A stretch of DNA of 64,000 nucleotides from Fasciola hepatica (GCA_948099385.1 CANUEZ040000031.1:3961001-4025000); one strand, 5' to 3'; numbered from the stretch's first letter, positions 45,794 through 56,949 are shown. Program-made: numbers and translations. The notes: generated by a model not told the origin, from the sequence alone.

Positions 45794-47867
45794 CTACACA
45801 GAGATGCTGACGTACTGTAACAGTCCTGTTAATTTTACTTTTAGGAATATGCGCTTCTTTATTGTGGTTGAAATGAATCGCCCCAGTCATTCTGTTTATT
45901 TCATTGTAAACCCGTTTCATTTGTGGTAACAGAATCTTCGCCTGGTTACATGCTGGTCACTTGCATTTGGGACAACTCCGTGTTACTGAATACAGGAAAT
46001 TTTCTCATATAACTGAAGGTTCCCTTTAGTTTTCTGATTGTAAGAGGTGTAAAACGAATATCTGCGAATGTCTGTGATTTTTTTTCACTTTAAACCGAAA
46101 GCTAAGAGTTGGTTCTGGTGGAATACGTAATAGTTACGATCACTGGTTGTGTATGAAAGATCACTTTTAGATTTACCCATTTACATTCACACCGTGGGTT
46201 TTTTTTTCACTACAAGTCTGTGCATCGGAATTGTGCAGGGATCATTAGTCACGACCACGGCTAGAAAACGGTTGCACAAGGTTGCTTTTTATTCATGGTT
46301 GTGGATTTAATTAACATGTCACCGTGATTTCGGCTGTCATGGGCAATCTCTCCCGATGTTAACTCTAGGATTAGCCAGGATCATCTTGAATACTGTCTGC
46401 AAATTTGTATATATGATATCCACTATCTACCAGCTGCTGTAGGATTACTTTGCTGATAGTTCCGTCTGTTCCCCAGAGAAGAGAGGCCGGTACATGTCCT
46501 GCTATCCTCTTAGACAGGCATCACGTCATATGTCCAGTATACTGAACGCTACAAGAGCCTGCAAACTCACATGGGGTAGTTGAATTTGATGAAGTTAACT
46601 ATCCCCGGATTTGTATATAGCCAACAACCACTTACGAGTAGTGTGTAGGACCGATGGTAATTCACCATGTTGACCATTCTTTGGACTCCATCTTGTTTTA
46701 CACACAAACCTCAGGTTATCCGATCGACCCTGCACTGGGAAGCACCAGATTCGAGCTTCACTCTTGTCTGAGCTCATCGGTGGTGCATATCCTTCGCCAC
46801 ACCCAGGATTTAAAGTCGATCATTTTCACCTCGAAGGTGTGTGTTACCACTGCGCCAACATACTCCCGTCCGGGAAAATCCGAATCACAAAGTCAAGCTT
46901 GTTCAGAAGTCAGATGGCTGCCAGTAATGCCCGACAGTTTCGAATTGAGTTACGGTCACTGTCCCGTTAAGTCCCAGAAAATCCCCTCCATCTTTGCCAT
47001 GTGCTCATTCGTTCTGCGCCTATCTTCTATCAAATGTTGGTGAATAAATGGTTCTAGATAATCGCTTCTTCACAACATTTCTTTAGCATGTTCCAACTCC
47101 TGGTGAACTGTCCTCTGAGTGCATATATTCTTTGCTGTGCAAACCAGAGAGCTTTTAATGTTTCCTTTTCTTACGGATAAGAGTAAAAGTTAGAAGAATC
47201 GTATACTATCGCCCTCCAAGATCATTTCCAACGAATGCTCCCTTTAACTTAGACCTCCTCAATCGCATTTTCAAAGTCAGTTTCCGTTTCGCCGCCTAAA
47301 TTTAGATTGATGAGTCGTTTTTTTCAACTATTTGCCTCGATCTTTAGTGGAACCCTCATCAGAGCAGTGAATGAGTTATTACAATGCCAAATCGAAAAAT
47401 GGGTTTTGGAGCACGCTGAACCCTCTTGGATATTCCTCATGCGCGGCAGTTTTTGGATTGCCTAAATGTCCACATTCACAAAACAGAGTCAAGTCCCAGT
47501 ACACTTATCAGCTTTGACAGAAAATCTCTCGTCCGAATTCAGTGATAATCTGATACTCTTGCTCGAATTCTCACCGGGCTTGTGATTTCATGTGGTGAAG
47601 ACATTATTCAATACTAACCACACCGGTTTCAGCCGCAGACTATCATGTAGATGTTTCAGGTTCGAAATTTATCACTTTTGTTTGGATCGATAACATGACT
47701 AATCGCATGTAGTCCATTGTCTTTTCTCTACATCGAATTGAATTCAACGTAAACCAACACAAAAGGACCACTGACTCAAACAATGCATCCCGGATCACTT
47801 TGCTGCATTTTTACAAAATGAACAGCACAGCCACAATCTTTGTTCATATAACCAAGAAAGGCCAGGA
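45794..47867 (+). other. Intron sequence
   Basis: Holds a tRNA-like element (46745-46890, minus). A short plus-strand reading at about 47195-47260 (RRIVYYRPPRSFPTNAPF) resembles the YRPP motif of CR1/jockey endonucleases, too short to call an element. Confidence 0.45.
46745..46890 (-). mobile_element. tRNA-like SINE fragment
   Basis: The minus strand has TTGGCGCAGTGGTAACACAC (46859-46840), a textbook A-box stretch, and GACTTTAAATCCTGGG in the B-box position. The stems are not complementary, so it is a derived element and not a tRNA gene. Confidence 0.45.
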
Positions 47868-48620
47868 CTAGCAGACAAAATTACAAACAACTTCTAACGA
47901 TGGGGGCACATACGGGTAGATTAGTTGGAATTTTCGCTGCCAAAAGAGGAACAATTCATTTTGCTTATGTAGATCAGGGTTTTGTTTTCGAACGGTCAAT
48001 GTTGAGAAATCTCCCGTAATTGTTAGAATAGATGACCAAGAATTCGTCTTACGGAACGATGCGATACTGTAGTATGCAAGGATCAGTGTCTTCCGTCGGG
48101 GTTGCTCGTGTTCGGTCTGCAAAATACAAAAACACAGAACTACATGAGTACATTGGCTCAGCAAGTGCATCAACAGGATCTCACACATACTTTAACCGAA
48201 CACCAATATGGCCGCTGACAGCCTGATCATCACAGTACCTACTGTCCGGAAGGTGTTGTGTAACCGAAGACCTGAAACATTTGCTTTCTGTAATCACACC
48301 GGGGTATGTTCGGCATATTCTAACTCGTAGATGCCTCTCCGTTCTGCTCATGTAGACAACTGAGTATCCAAGCAGGAGGCGACAAATCCAGTTTAAATTA
48401 AATCATAGGCGAAGTAGCTTCTTAGTCGGTGGTGTGGGCATCATGGTGGATTTGAAGACAATTACCGACTTGGTTGTGTAGTGGGTGCGTCTGACGGCCG
48501 AGTTCAGGATCTTGCCAACTGAATGGCTGGCGCCATCAAATCTGAAAGGTAATTGTAGAAAGACGCCCATTTCCAGTACTTCGATCACCTTTTTATCTGT
48601 CTCCGGTTTGGAATATTTAC
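47868..48620 (-). mobile_element. Penelope-like element, RT end plus GIY-YIG nuclease
   Basis: Read on the minus strand from 48588: VFLQLPFRFDGASHSVGKIL then NSAVRRTHYTTKSVIVFKST, which fits the end of a Penelope RT. Next, at about 48370-48300, VVYMSRTERHLRVRI fits the YxGRTxRxLxxRIxEH core of the GIY-YIG nuclease. Then at about 48060-47930 LTVRKQNPDLHKQNELFLFW fits the family C-terminus, as also at 23215-23450. The parts are in different frames and the element is decayed. The Tyr and Arg of the nuclease core remain but the Gly is Ser. Antisense to the host gene. Confidence 0.65.
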
Positions 48621-48909
48621 GGATTGACGAGCGTGCGGGTGGTCACTCGCCTGCAGTGTCTTCTTCATGACTGTTTCCACGTCGTACAGTGTATCATCTC
48701 TGTAAGCCCCACGTTCTCAATGAGATAAGTTTCCCATGCGACCAACTTAATGTTTCCAACCGTTCCTCTAACTCCATACCATTTTCCGCATTTCCTCGGA
48801 ATCAGGTCAAAAGTATTCAGAAGCGCCATCTGACTGGCTGTTTGAGATTTGAATCGTCCCACTAACCCTGCGGAGAAGCCTTTCCCACCTGTGAATCATC
48901 TGCATGCGG

Positions 48910-49160
48910 GGAAAACGACGAGTATATAGTTTATTGGTTTAGGTACCCATTCGTTGTACATAGCGTATTGGTCTGACTGATGTGGGCGACCAAGCATTGA
49001 GACTTAAACGCAGCTGACAGGATTCGTCTCTCATTCTATCGATCCACGCCATCGACCGGTTATCCTGCCTGCCGTGATTTTGTGAGCTCAAGCCTTGGGT
49101 CGGGCACCACACAGGTGTTGTCTATTTCAGTGACTTGGCTGTCTACCAACGATAAGTCAA
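48910..49160 (+). repeat. Unnamed dispersed repeat, copy 3 of 4
   Basis: This and the copy at 55335-55600 share long blocks: ATCGACCGGTTATCC, TGACTTGGCTxTCTACCAACxATxAGTCA and CACCCTCAC. It abuts the 3' end of the minus-strand LINE fragment starting at 49143. Confidence 0.7.
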
Positions 49161-50720
49161 CGCACCCTCACTGTTGTGTCCTGGATCTGGTAGGCAGAAC
49201 GAAGGCACGCTTGTACGGACGAACGTGTATTCAGTGCTGTCGTACAGTAAGCGCAGGTATAAGCATTCACCTGAAAACGCGAACGCAGGCAGGCCATCAG
49301 GGCCAATACCTGAGGTTATTTTGGAAGTACGAAGAAGCTTAAACGCTTCTGTGGAGAACGGAGCTATATGCACACCGTCTTCTTGCACGAATCTAATGAG
49401 GGAGTCATTTGATAGGTGGGTGAATAGATTTTTCACACTGTCAACGTCCACAACAAATTTCCCTTGTCTCGTTTTCTTTCCACAAAGAAGTCGAATGCCT
49501 TGCCGTATTCAGTTACTGTTGTGGCTACATAGGAGTTGACTAGCATTCAGCGAGTCAGTGCGTTTATTTCTTTCCTTATTAAAAGACAAATATGTAGTAC
49601 TTTAGAATTATCCCGGGCTGTGTAGGAATATTCCTTCCGTGTTCTAAAGGATTTCAACCTCGGGAAGTGGCACGGCCGTTACAGAGAAAGACGGTTTCTA
49701 AGGGGCAACACGTATCGGAAATTAGATTGACCGTCTCCACGAGAAATTTGGTACTGCTTCTTAGCGATGATTCAAAAAGAAACCAAGAAGATGAATGAGA
49801 AAGAGATTTCTGTAGAAGAATGCTGTTACATGAAAATTTTTGGCGACAGATTTCAATTTGGCTGGTTTGCCTGGAAAAAGAGGGAAAGCAGACCGGGAGT
49901 AGATCTTAGACCTCGGTAGAAGCAGACAACGGTCACTGGTTGAGACAAGTGCACACAAATTTAGGGGGGATAAGTCGAGTTGATTGGTGATAATTCTGTC
50001 CGAAACAGAGTTGCTTGTGGTTGGTGAAATAGGAAGATCAGCTCAATAAGAAGCAGTGAGGGGTTGGGTGGAAGCTTGATTAAAATCGCCTACTATGATG
50101 TGCAAATTGTTATCCGACAAAGAAACAAGGAAAAGTAATGGAGAGTCATAGAATGATGAAATAGCGTTCTATGAGAAAAACGGAGTTACGTATGGGGTTG
50201 AAATGATGGTACTCTGATAGCGAGAAAATTGAGGATGGCACTGCGTAGCTTAACAATCATTATCTTTCATTGAATATGAATAAACAAATTCAGACTTGCC
50301 ACACCAGGCGGAGTTGATATATATGACCACCTCTCCTCTAGTCTTATTACTGGTGGAATTCTTGTCCTGCCGGAACAGTTTGAAGCCATCTGTTGACACG
50401 AGTGGGTCAGCGATATGTGGGCTTAGTCACACTTTTTGTATGCAAGCCATACAAGTATGAACATGAATGCGAGAACGGAGAAAAACGGTTGGATCCGATA
50501 TTTTTCGAACAGATGTTGGTACTGAACAAAGATGGGACGGATATCTTCGCATGGTGGGTGCAGTTAAGGGCAACCTGCCAGTCAGCACCGATGCATTTTC
50601 TGGATCGAAAGAGAGTCCCTTGATATAAATGATCGGTTAAATCAGACTGATTGGAAAATCCAATATTCTGTTTGAGTAGAAGTATTTCTGACCGCGTATA
50701 GCAAAGTACAATGATCATAG
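49143..50720 (-). mobile_element. Second LINE type (CR1/jockey-like), endonuclease and start of RT
   Basis: On the minus strand from about 50410 the sequence reads GFKLFRQDKNSTSNKTRGEV followed by VIYINSAWCG, then after stops NNLHIIVGDFNQASTQP (catalytic GDFN intact), then LDLSPLNLCALVSTSDRCL. At 49451-49143 follows FSTEAFKLLRTSKITSGIGP then DGLPAFAF, the GPDG(I/L)P motif at the start of CR1/jockey RTs. The LFRQDR..RGGG, GDFN and GPDG order distinguishes it from the other LINE family here. Multiple stops and frameshifts; antisense to the host gene. Confidence 0.72.
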
Positions 50721-50939
50721 CGAGTAGATTCCTTCAAGTCGATGGGGTGGTTAATATCACGGAAGTGTAGCGCAGCCAGTCAGAGGGCGCGCATGTTCGT
50801 GTGTGTACGTCTGCAGGCGTGTGTCCGTGAATGCATGGAATTTGAATCAGGTGTGTGCAGTGTGCCTGTGCATGTGAGAATTTGTCTGAGCATTTGAGTA
50901 TTCAAGCCGAACGCAACACTAACACTTGGTTGATTTCAG

Positions 50940-51158
50940 CAAGCTCAGAAGACCCAGACATACGAAAACGGAAAACCTATTATCCATTGTGCTGAGAATG
51001 AAGCCGATTTGAAGTGTCCTGTCCGAACTCTAGGAATAACGATCAAAACATTCCGGGCTATTGTGGAATTTCGAGGGGTTTCATTAAAAGTGCCTGCAGG
51101 GATGACAATTAAAAACCACCGATATCAACTGCTTGATACCGCCATTGGTTCTTTTTAG
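50940..51158 (+). CDS. Possible exon or decayed element, open reading after a good acceptor
   Basis: After TTGGTTGATTTCAG the sequence is open in phase 0 for 72 codons to TAG (51156-51158). It reads QAQKTQTYENGKPIIHCAEN, then LKCPVRTLGITIKTFRAIVE, then FRGVSLKVPAGM. Phase 0 would fit the exon ending at 45291, making this an alternative terminal exon. There is no strong donor and no canonical polyadenylation signal. The sequence lies between two transposon remnants, so it may belong to an element. The other frame reads SSEDPDIRKRKTYYP before a stop. Confidence 0.25.
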   Translation, partial: QAQKTQTYENGKPIIHCAENEADLKCPVRTLGITIKTFRAIVEFRGVSLKVPAGMTIKNHRYQLLDTAIGSF

Positions 51159-51789
51159 ATTCGGAGAGCGATCAACCAGACATTTAAAAAACCAGCATAA
51201 CCTGATTATCTTTAATAATGTTTACCACTTTCTAGTGCATTTTCAATGCAGTTAGTTGAGAAAACCGACACAGGTTTAGTGATTATCATCCACCCGTATT
51301 TGACAGATTGATAAAGAATTTCGGCTAAAATTATTGTAACTAAACACAATGTACACATATACCCCGTAATCGGATTGGAGATCTCGATTTGGCTAATTAA
51401 TAAATGGTCGATCCGAGAAGAATACCTACCGTAGGCGTCAAAGTGGTAGACAATGTGGGTCGCCATCTGTGTTTCGCCGAGATTTCAGACGGTCGTAAGT
51501 GTTTTGCGGCTTCATTGGCGTTTGAATCGATAACAGGATGACTGTAATCTGATTGGTTATTGATTCATACTTGTTCGCTGATACGACTAGTCACACGCAA
51601 GTACGCACGCACGAAAACGTCATTGTGGCTTTACCCACGGCTTGCTCTGACTAATCAGATTTTAGCCCTGGCCCATACATTCTTGTTGATTCGTTGCTGC
51701 TGTGCGGCCCTGCTTGATCACACTCGATCGCATGTACTGATTGCGCTTGTCTATAGATGATTCACTTGTTTGCTTGCTTGCCCGCTTAT
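51159..51789 (+). other. Intron sequence
   Basis: Nothing recognised. Confidence 0.45.
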
Positions 51790-52720
51790 GGACGTGCTTA
51801 CTGATATGCTAATAGACGGATTTTTTGCGTCTTGTGGTCTCCGTAAATTACGAACACAACAGTCCGACACAACGTAAAATGCCGACCGAACAGAAAAAGA
51901 TGCCATTTTACGCAAGCCCAGACGCATGTGAGAGCTTTCTTTTCTCCGGCAGTATATTTCGACGCAGCTCTCGATAGTTTACGCGAAGCACATGCCACGC
52001 CGTTTTCCGTCACACGTTGCATCTGGGAAAGAACCGCACCCAGTTCTACATCTGAAGCATCGGTAGTCATGTAGGTTGGACAGTTTGAATCAAAAATGGC
52101 CAAAACCGGTGTGGGTGACACTTTTTGTTTCAGTGTAATAAAAGTTCGTTCGTGCTCACCTTCCTAGATAAATTTGGTAACAGGTTTAGTGAGGGCTCGA
52201 AACGGTTCAGCAATGGAAGCGAACTGAGGCACGTATCGGAGGTTATAGGAACACATACCAAGAAAGCACTTCAATTGTTTTGCGTCAGTAGGAAATGGAA
52301 CAGCGGTGATGCCTTTAGTGTTTTCCTGGCCCGGTTTGACACCTTCCGGATACATGACGTCCCAAAAATTGCACCTGTGAAGAGCTAAACGTGCATTTGC
52401 GTTCGTTGAGTCGGAGATTCAATTCTTGGAGTCTCTTAAGTACAGCATCTGGTCTTTTATCATGTTGTTCCTGATCATTATAAATACACAAATATCGTCG
52501 ATGTTTACGACAACGCCGGTCAAGCCACCGAGAGCCTGAGACAAACTTCTGTCAAGCTGCCGAAGCGGAACTGCGTCCCGCTGGGAGAACCTCTGTCGCG
52601 AGACAAACGTTTTCTGGTTGGGATCGTTTCGTACCAGTTTACGGGAGAGCAAGACATTGTGAAGGCATTTGATGACTCATGGTCGATAGTCAGCCATGTC
52701 CCACTAGCAATAGGCATGTC
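51790..52720 (-). mobile_element. Ty3/Gypsy pol fragment: RT and RNase H
   Basis: Read on the minus strand: SQALGGLTGVVVNIDDICVF (52560-52500) contains the RT catalytic DD box. Then FLGHVMYPEGVKPGQ-like sequence across a frameshift, TAVPFPTDAKQLKCFLGMCS with YVPQFASIAEPFRALTK (RT thumb and connection). Then YMTTDASDVELGAVLSQMQR and ASRKLSRAASKYTAGEKKAL with FGRHFTL, the RNase H core with catalytic Asp and Glu. Frameshifts separate the parts, and the integrase and gag are absent. Antisense to the host gene. Confidence 0.88.
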
Positions 52721-52799
52721 AGCGTCTGTCCAGAATCCAGGTCAGTGTTTGTACCGGCGGATTCACAAGTGGATTGATAGGACCGAACGGATTTCTGTC

Positions 52800-53000
52800 A
52801 AGTGGTACCTGGTCGTGTGACCAATCAACCAATCCGAACACAGTCTACTTGATGCAACTATGAACCAGTTGGGTTGTGTTGCAATGATTGGTGTCAGTGA
52901 CTGTTTTTTCCTATATAAACAATGCGTTTTGTGCTAATAAACAGATTATTCGTGGGCGGGATAGACTCATCACGGGTGTTGGTGGGACGGTATGAAACAC
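52800..53000 (+). mobile_element. Possible solo LTR
   Basis: TATATAAAC (about 52912) and AATAAA (about 52938) lie some 20 bp apart in the arrangement of a compact LTR promoter and polyadenylation signal. They are preceded by repeated CAATxAACCAAT and GGTTG words. It is in plus orientation, opposite to the adjacent Gypsy fragment. No second copy or clear TG...CA ends were found. Confidence 0.25.
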
Positions 53001-53373
53001 TTAGTTCTTGTCATTCATCCATCCACTAATTGATCTTCAATCAGTCATGCTATTTGAAATCACTATTCGCCTCGGGTTTATTTACTGACCAACTGAATAA
53101 TAAAAATAATGGTTGACTTTCGGGTCCGGCCTTTGAGCAAATCGGCACTAATCTATACGTTTTCGAAATATTACAAACCTAGGCACTAAATTCCGTCATG
53201 TCTGTTTGCTTTTAGTCGGTGTATTGTATGATAAACACGTTTGTTCCTTTGCTCGAATTATTACTACTACATGGTAGGTGTTTCCAGTTTTCCGAACATT
53301 TGTCTTTTGCTGCTACGACATAACATCCGTTCAATCCCGCTGATCGCACAGTAAAACTAAACATTATTCACAG

Positions 53374-54023
53374 GCTTATCAAAATGGATCTTCAACGTCC
53401 AGTCGGCGTGTATCACCTAGTCCAAGGAATAATAATGTCATCTCTGCTGCTGTGCTAAAACCTATCCAAACGTCTTCAGTGTATCGACTACCTCATCAGA
53501 TTACAACCGTCTTTGGACACAAAATAACACGGGAATACCCTCAGTCCCCAGCTACACAGCGCGCGCACGCCCCAGTCCTCATCCCCGTCGATCAAATGGA
53601 TCGTTTTCTAGCGCGTGAATCTTTCCCGACTACCGGTGAGAATGGTGCACAGATAACACGTGCGGCCTACTACTCCATACTGCCCAAATTCTCCGGAACA
53701 GTTAGCGCCGCATGTTCCGTTCGACCTGGTTCACGTACCCTCCACCCAGTCAGCTATGCCTTGCGTCAACCGCATCGTAAACAACCAGAAAGTGGTTATC
53801 ATTGCTCGTTTGATCCCATTTCAATCACTTCGCGTGTACAACCAGTTCAGCCCAAAAGCCAGTCCGTTCAAAGCACCACCACTGGGTCCACGAACACGTA
53901 CCACGATGGACATATACTGGTGCACAGCCGTTCCGGGGATTTGATTTCGTATGGGATAAGCAGGCCCATACCAAGAACTATGATCAGATCTTCATCCGGT
54001 ATTCTGCATCCATCTTCTCACTG
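53374..54023 (+). CDS. Large exon of the unidentified gene
   Basis: The acceptor AAACATTATTCACAG and a GTAAGT donor bound 650 nt open throughout in phase 0, matching the exon ending at 45291. It starts AYQNGSSTSSRRVSPSPRNN and continues through KPIQTSSVYRLPHQITTVFG, PVLIPVDQMDRFLARESFPT, TRAAYYSILPKFSGTVSAAC, and a His/Ser/Pro-rich end (YHDGHILVHSRSGDLISYGI, then a SSGILHPSSH end). The RRVSPSPR stretch is a typical Ser-Pro phosphorylation context. Two bases (TG) are left for the last exon. Low hydrophobicity suggests disorder. Neither strand offers a competing domain. Confidence 0.88.
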
Positions 54024-55334
54024 GTAAGTGTCGTGCTGTTAACCAGTATGAGTTAATAGCTCACTTCCGTTGCCCATAAATCGCACTACGTTTCGGTCGG
54101 TTGCAGCAAACTGTGTTCGCGAGGCTCGCAGTCGATAAATATGGAAAACCCGTTATTGTAACAGTTGGCTTATCCAGGTTAAATCTCGAACCTGGTTGGT
54201 GTACGGTCTTTTGGGTCTCACGCGTCAATCGTTTCGTTATGTCATGCTAATCTTCAAAGAACTACCTCACGTCAGTAGCTCCTGATGATACAGTTTCCAA
54301 CTGGTGATGATTTTGAGCGTTTAGAATTCATCATCCGTCAACTGAGTGTCACTCGCGATAGACGTTTTTCCAATGAGTGCAGCTGAGTGCATCTAGGGTA
54401 TCGCAAACAACCTGTAAATTTCGTTTGGTTGATGGATTTCAGTAGTAGAACATTATTGTCAACAATATCTAAGACGACACTAGCAAACTAAGATGGGCGG
54501 AGGAGCGTGCGGTGATAAAAAGGCCAAAAGGGCATGTACATTAAGAATTAAAATGAAACAAAAGGTGTGACCCAAACTCACAGTTGTTCAGTGCCCTTGT
54601 GATCGGGAAATGAGCGCCAAAGAGCCAATATCCGCCAATGTCTTCAGTTCAGTTCGGTCTGACAGCCATCCGTTGAACAGAACAGGATGGTATCGAGCGA
54701 AGTGCCAAGAGACGCCGTGGAAGCTTCTAAAATGTTTTGTTGCACACAGTTAGTTCCGACCGATATAATTCCAAGACACTCCAAACCAGAAGATGAAACC
54801 GTGCCAGAATGAAGGATTTATTTACAGCCTTTTTTGTATTGCGCGGTGTTGACGACCAAAAGGTGTTTGTGTTTTACATTAAAACGTCGGTACAACAAAG
54901 GAGTGTCGCACCAAGGGACGTTGGAAATCATGGAAAAAGTCGGAAATGTACAGGTACCTACAAACATATGAGTAGCATGTGCTGGTATTTGATGGCACCT
55001 ACTTAGTAAAGCACATCAGTTATAGAACTCTATCTCTAGAATATGCACGTGATATATAGTAAGGGAAAATTCTGCTTCTTATCAATGTTTTGAGTGGAAT
55101 AACATATAGATTTAGTAGGTTTTAATCAAATCCGAGATGAAATGAACTGCTTTAGAGCAAACATAACTAATGGTAGCAGTTGTGCTATTTATGACAGCAA
55201 TATAATTATTACGAATAATATCAATAGTAAATAAAAGAATAACTCAGAGAATGTATTGTTGGCACGAGGAGCCTGAATCGTATGTTTTTGGAATATCCAC
55301 TTACATTCTTCATATCGAAAAGTCGGACGCCGCC
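54024..55334 (+). other. Intron sequence
   Basis: No repeat or exon recognised. An alternative short terminal exon (from 54107, stop TAA) is phase-compatible but less likely; see rejected items. Confidence 0.5.
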
Positions 55335-55600
55335 AGCCGGCATTGTTGTTCGTTCATGTACTCAGTGGTTGCACACATCGTATTGGTCTGACCGGTGTGG
55401 ACGACCAAGCCTTGAGGCCTAAACCCAGCTGACAGGGTTCATCTCTCATCCTATCAGTTAACATCATCGACCGGTTATCCCGTCTCTCGTGGTTTCGTGG
55501 GCTCCAGCTTTGGGCTCGGTACTGCACAGCTGTTGATCGCTCATGTGACTTGGCTATCTACCAACAATGAGTCAGCACACCCTCACACCTTCACAGTAGG
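55335..55600 (+). repeat. Unnamed dispersed repeat, copy 4 of 4
   Basis: Matches the copies at 48910 and 29630 block by block. CTTGAGGCCTAAAC is shared with 29630 and TGACTTGGCTATCTACCAAC with 48910. Same orientation as the others. Confidence 0.7.
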
Positions 55601-56675
55601 TTCCAGAAGGTCAAACCCCAGTGAAGACTGCATCGTATACCCTCTCTGTTCCATGTCGCACGTCCACAATTTACTAGCATTTTGCCAGCCAAGCTGCCTC
55701 TGAGTTTGAGGAATACGCTCTTGATAATTTGCAGTTCGAACCCTCAAGTCGTTAGGGAAAATCCGTGAACAAAAATTGTGTTACCACTTTTTCCACTTTG
55801 TTAGGAGTCGTCAGCAGTGCTTGTGTATGAGTGCAATCGAAGGATTGTGCCCCAAAGACTCTAAGGCCCACTGCACTGTCAGGGAGGACCGTTAACACCC
55901 ACATCAGGTCCCAGTAGGTAGGGCGACATTGGATCATTTTCTGCAACCAAAGTGACAGCGGTAGCGGGACTCGAAACTAGACTATCACCGGTTGGCGAAA
56001 TAGTGCATATTCACCAAGTCCCACATCCGATTCATATCCGGCGGGTCTGCGGGACTGTAAAACCTCGCATTAGGCGTCGAGTTATCTGAGTTGGCTTTCG
56101 CCGATTTGCCTGGCGAAAAAATAGGTGATATAGAAACGGTGGGTAGTTATTATTTTGAACTTTAACATTTTATCATGCTACGTAATACTTAGTTCCCCTT
56201 CCCGCTCAGAAGACGTTTGTCATGGAAGTTGACCGCCATTTCTGAGACTTCCAAAGCAGGTTACGAATGGGCGCTGTTCCAAGTAGTAGTGGTGGCAAGC
56301 ACGCCTTTGGTGATCAGGTCTGATAGTCTTATAGTTAGCAAATGAAGATCACAATTCTGCTCGCTGGGTCTGATGAATCCCATTTGGTATTTGATGTAAA
56401 GCCACTGGTAATGCTTCTAGAAGAAGAATCAGTTGTACATTGTGCCCGTTATTTTCCAGCGATGATTTAAATGCCAATACCATATGATAATATGCTATCA
56501 TTAGACAACCAGAGTATCTTACCATTTCCCAAAATGTGTCTGTATTCTTCCGTACACGATTTTATTGCGCATCCCTCGCAAATACGGCCCTCTGTTATGT
56601 CAAAACTAAACAGTTTATAGAAAAACAGTAGTCGTGCACAACGTTCCAACGCGCATTCCTGATTCTATTCCCTAG
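55601..56675 (+). other. Intron sequence
   Basis: Nothing recognised except a B-box-like GCAGTTCGAACCC at about 55732-55744 without a matching A box. Confidence 0.45.
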
Positions 56676-56766
56676 CAGTAGTCCACAACTGCGTACTGAA
56701 TTGTATGTGAACAAGCCGTCATCTCGACGTCCACGATCTACCGAACCGATGATATTATATGTGTGA
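56676..56766 (+). CDS. Terminal exon of the large gene
   Basis: After TTCCTGATTCTATTCCCTAG the first base completes the codon left by the exon ending at 54023 (giving Cys), and the frame ends at TGA 56764-56766. It reads SSPQLRTELYVNKPSSRRPR then STEPMILYV. The acceptor is a tandem TAGCAG, so splicing at 56675 or 56678 would add or remove one Ser while keeping the frame. The basic, Ser-rich tail with SSRRPRS and the end LYV fits a class II PDZ ligand (hydrophobic-x-hydrophobic), an inference. The minus-strand frame over the same bases (56595-56849) is a shadow. Confidence 0.65.
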
Positions 56767-56921
56767 TAAGGTGGCACGTCCGCATATGCCACCGTGGTGA
56801 GTGCAGATGATCTAAAGAATCTAGTACTTCCTATCGTCCGACCGGCCAACCGCCTGTTTTCTCACTCCCTCATTCACTCACTCACTCAGTCACTAGTTCA
56901 CAAAACAAGTTCTGGTGTTGA

Positions 56922-56927
56922 ATTAAA
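56922..56927 (+). promoter_or_regulatory. Possible polyadenylation signal (ATTAAA)
   Basis: ATTAAA, the commonest variant of AATAAA, lies 156 bp after the proposed stop codon and is followed by a TTTGTGAG GU-rich stretch about 4 bp later. This would give a 3' UTR of roughly 175 bases. Confidence 0.35.
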
Positions 56928-56949
56928 TCCTTTGTGAGTAACCAGGTTG

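Noticed and set aside
54107..54158. Alternative terminal exon reading KLCSRGSQSINMENPLL and then a stop.
   Set aside because: Phase-compatible with the 54023 donor, but the intron would be only 83 bp and the acceptor tract is weaker than that of 56676. Kept as a fallback only.
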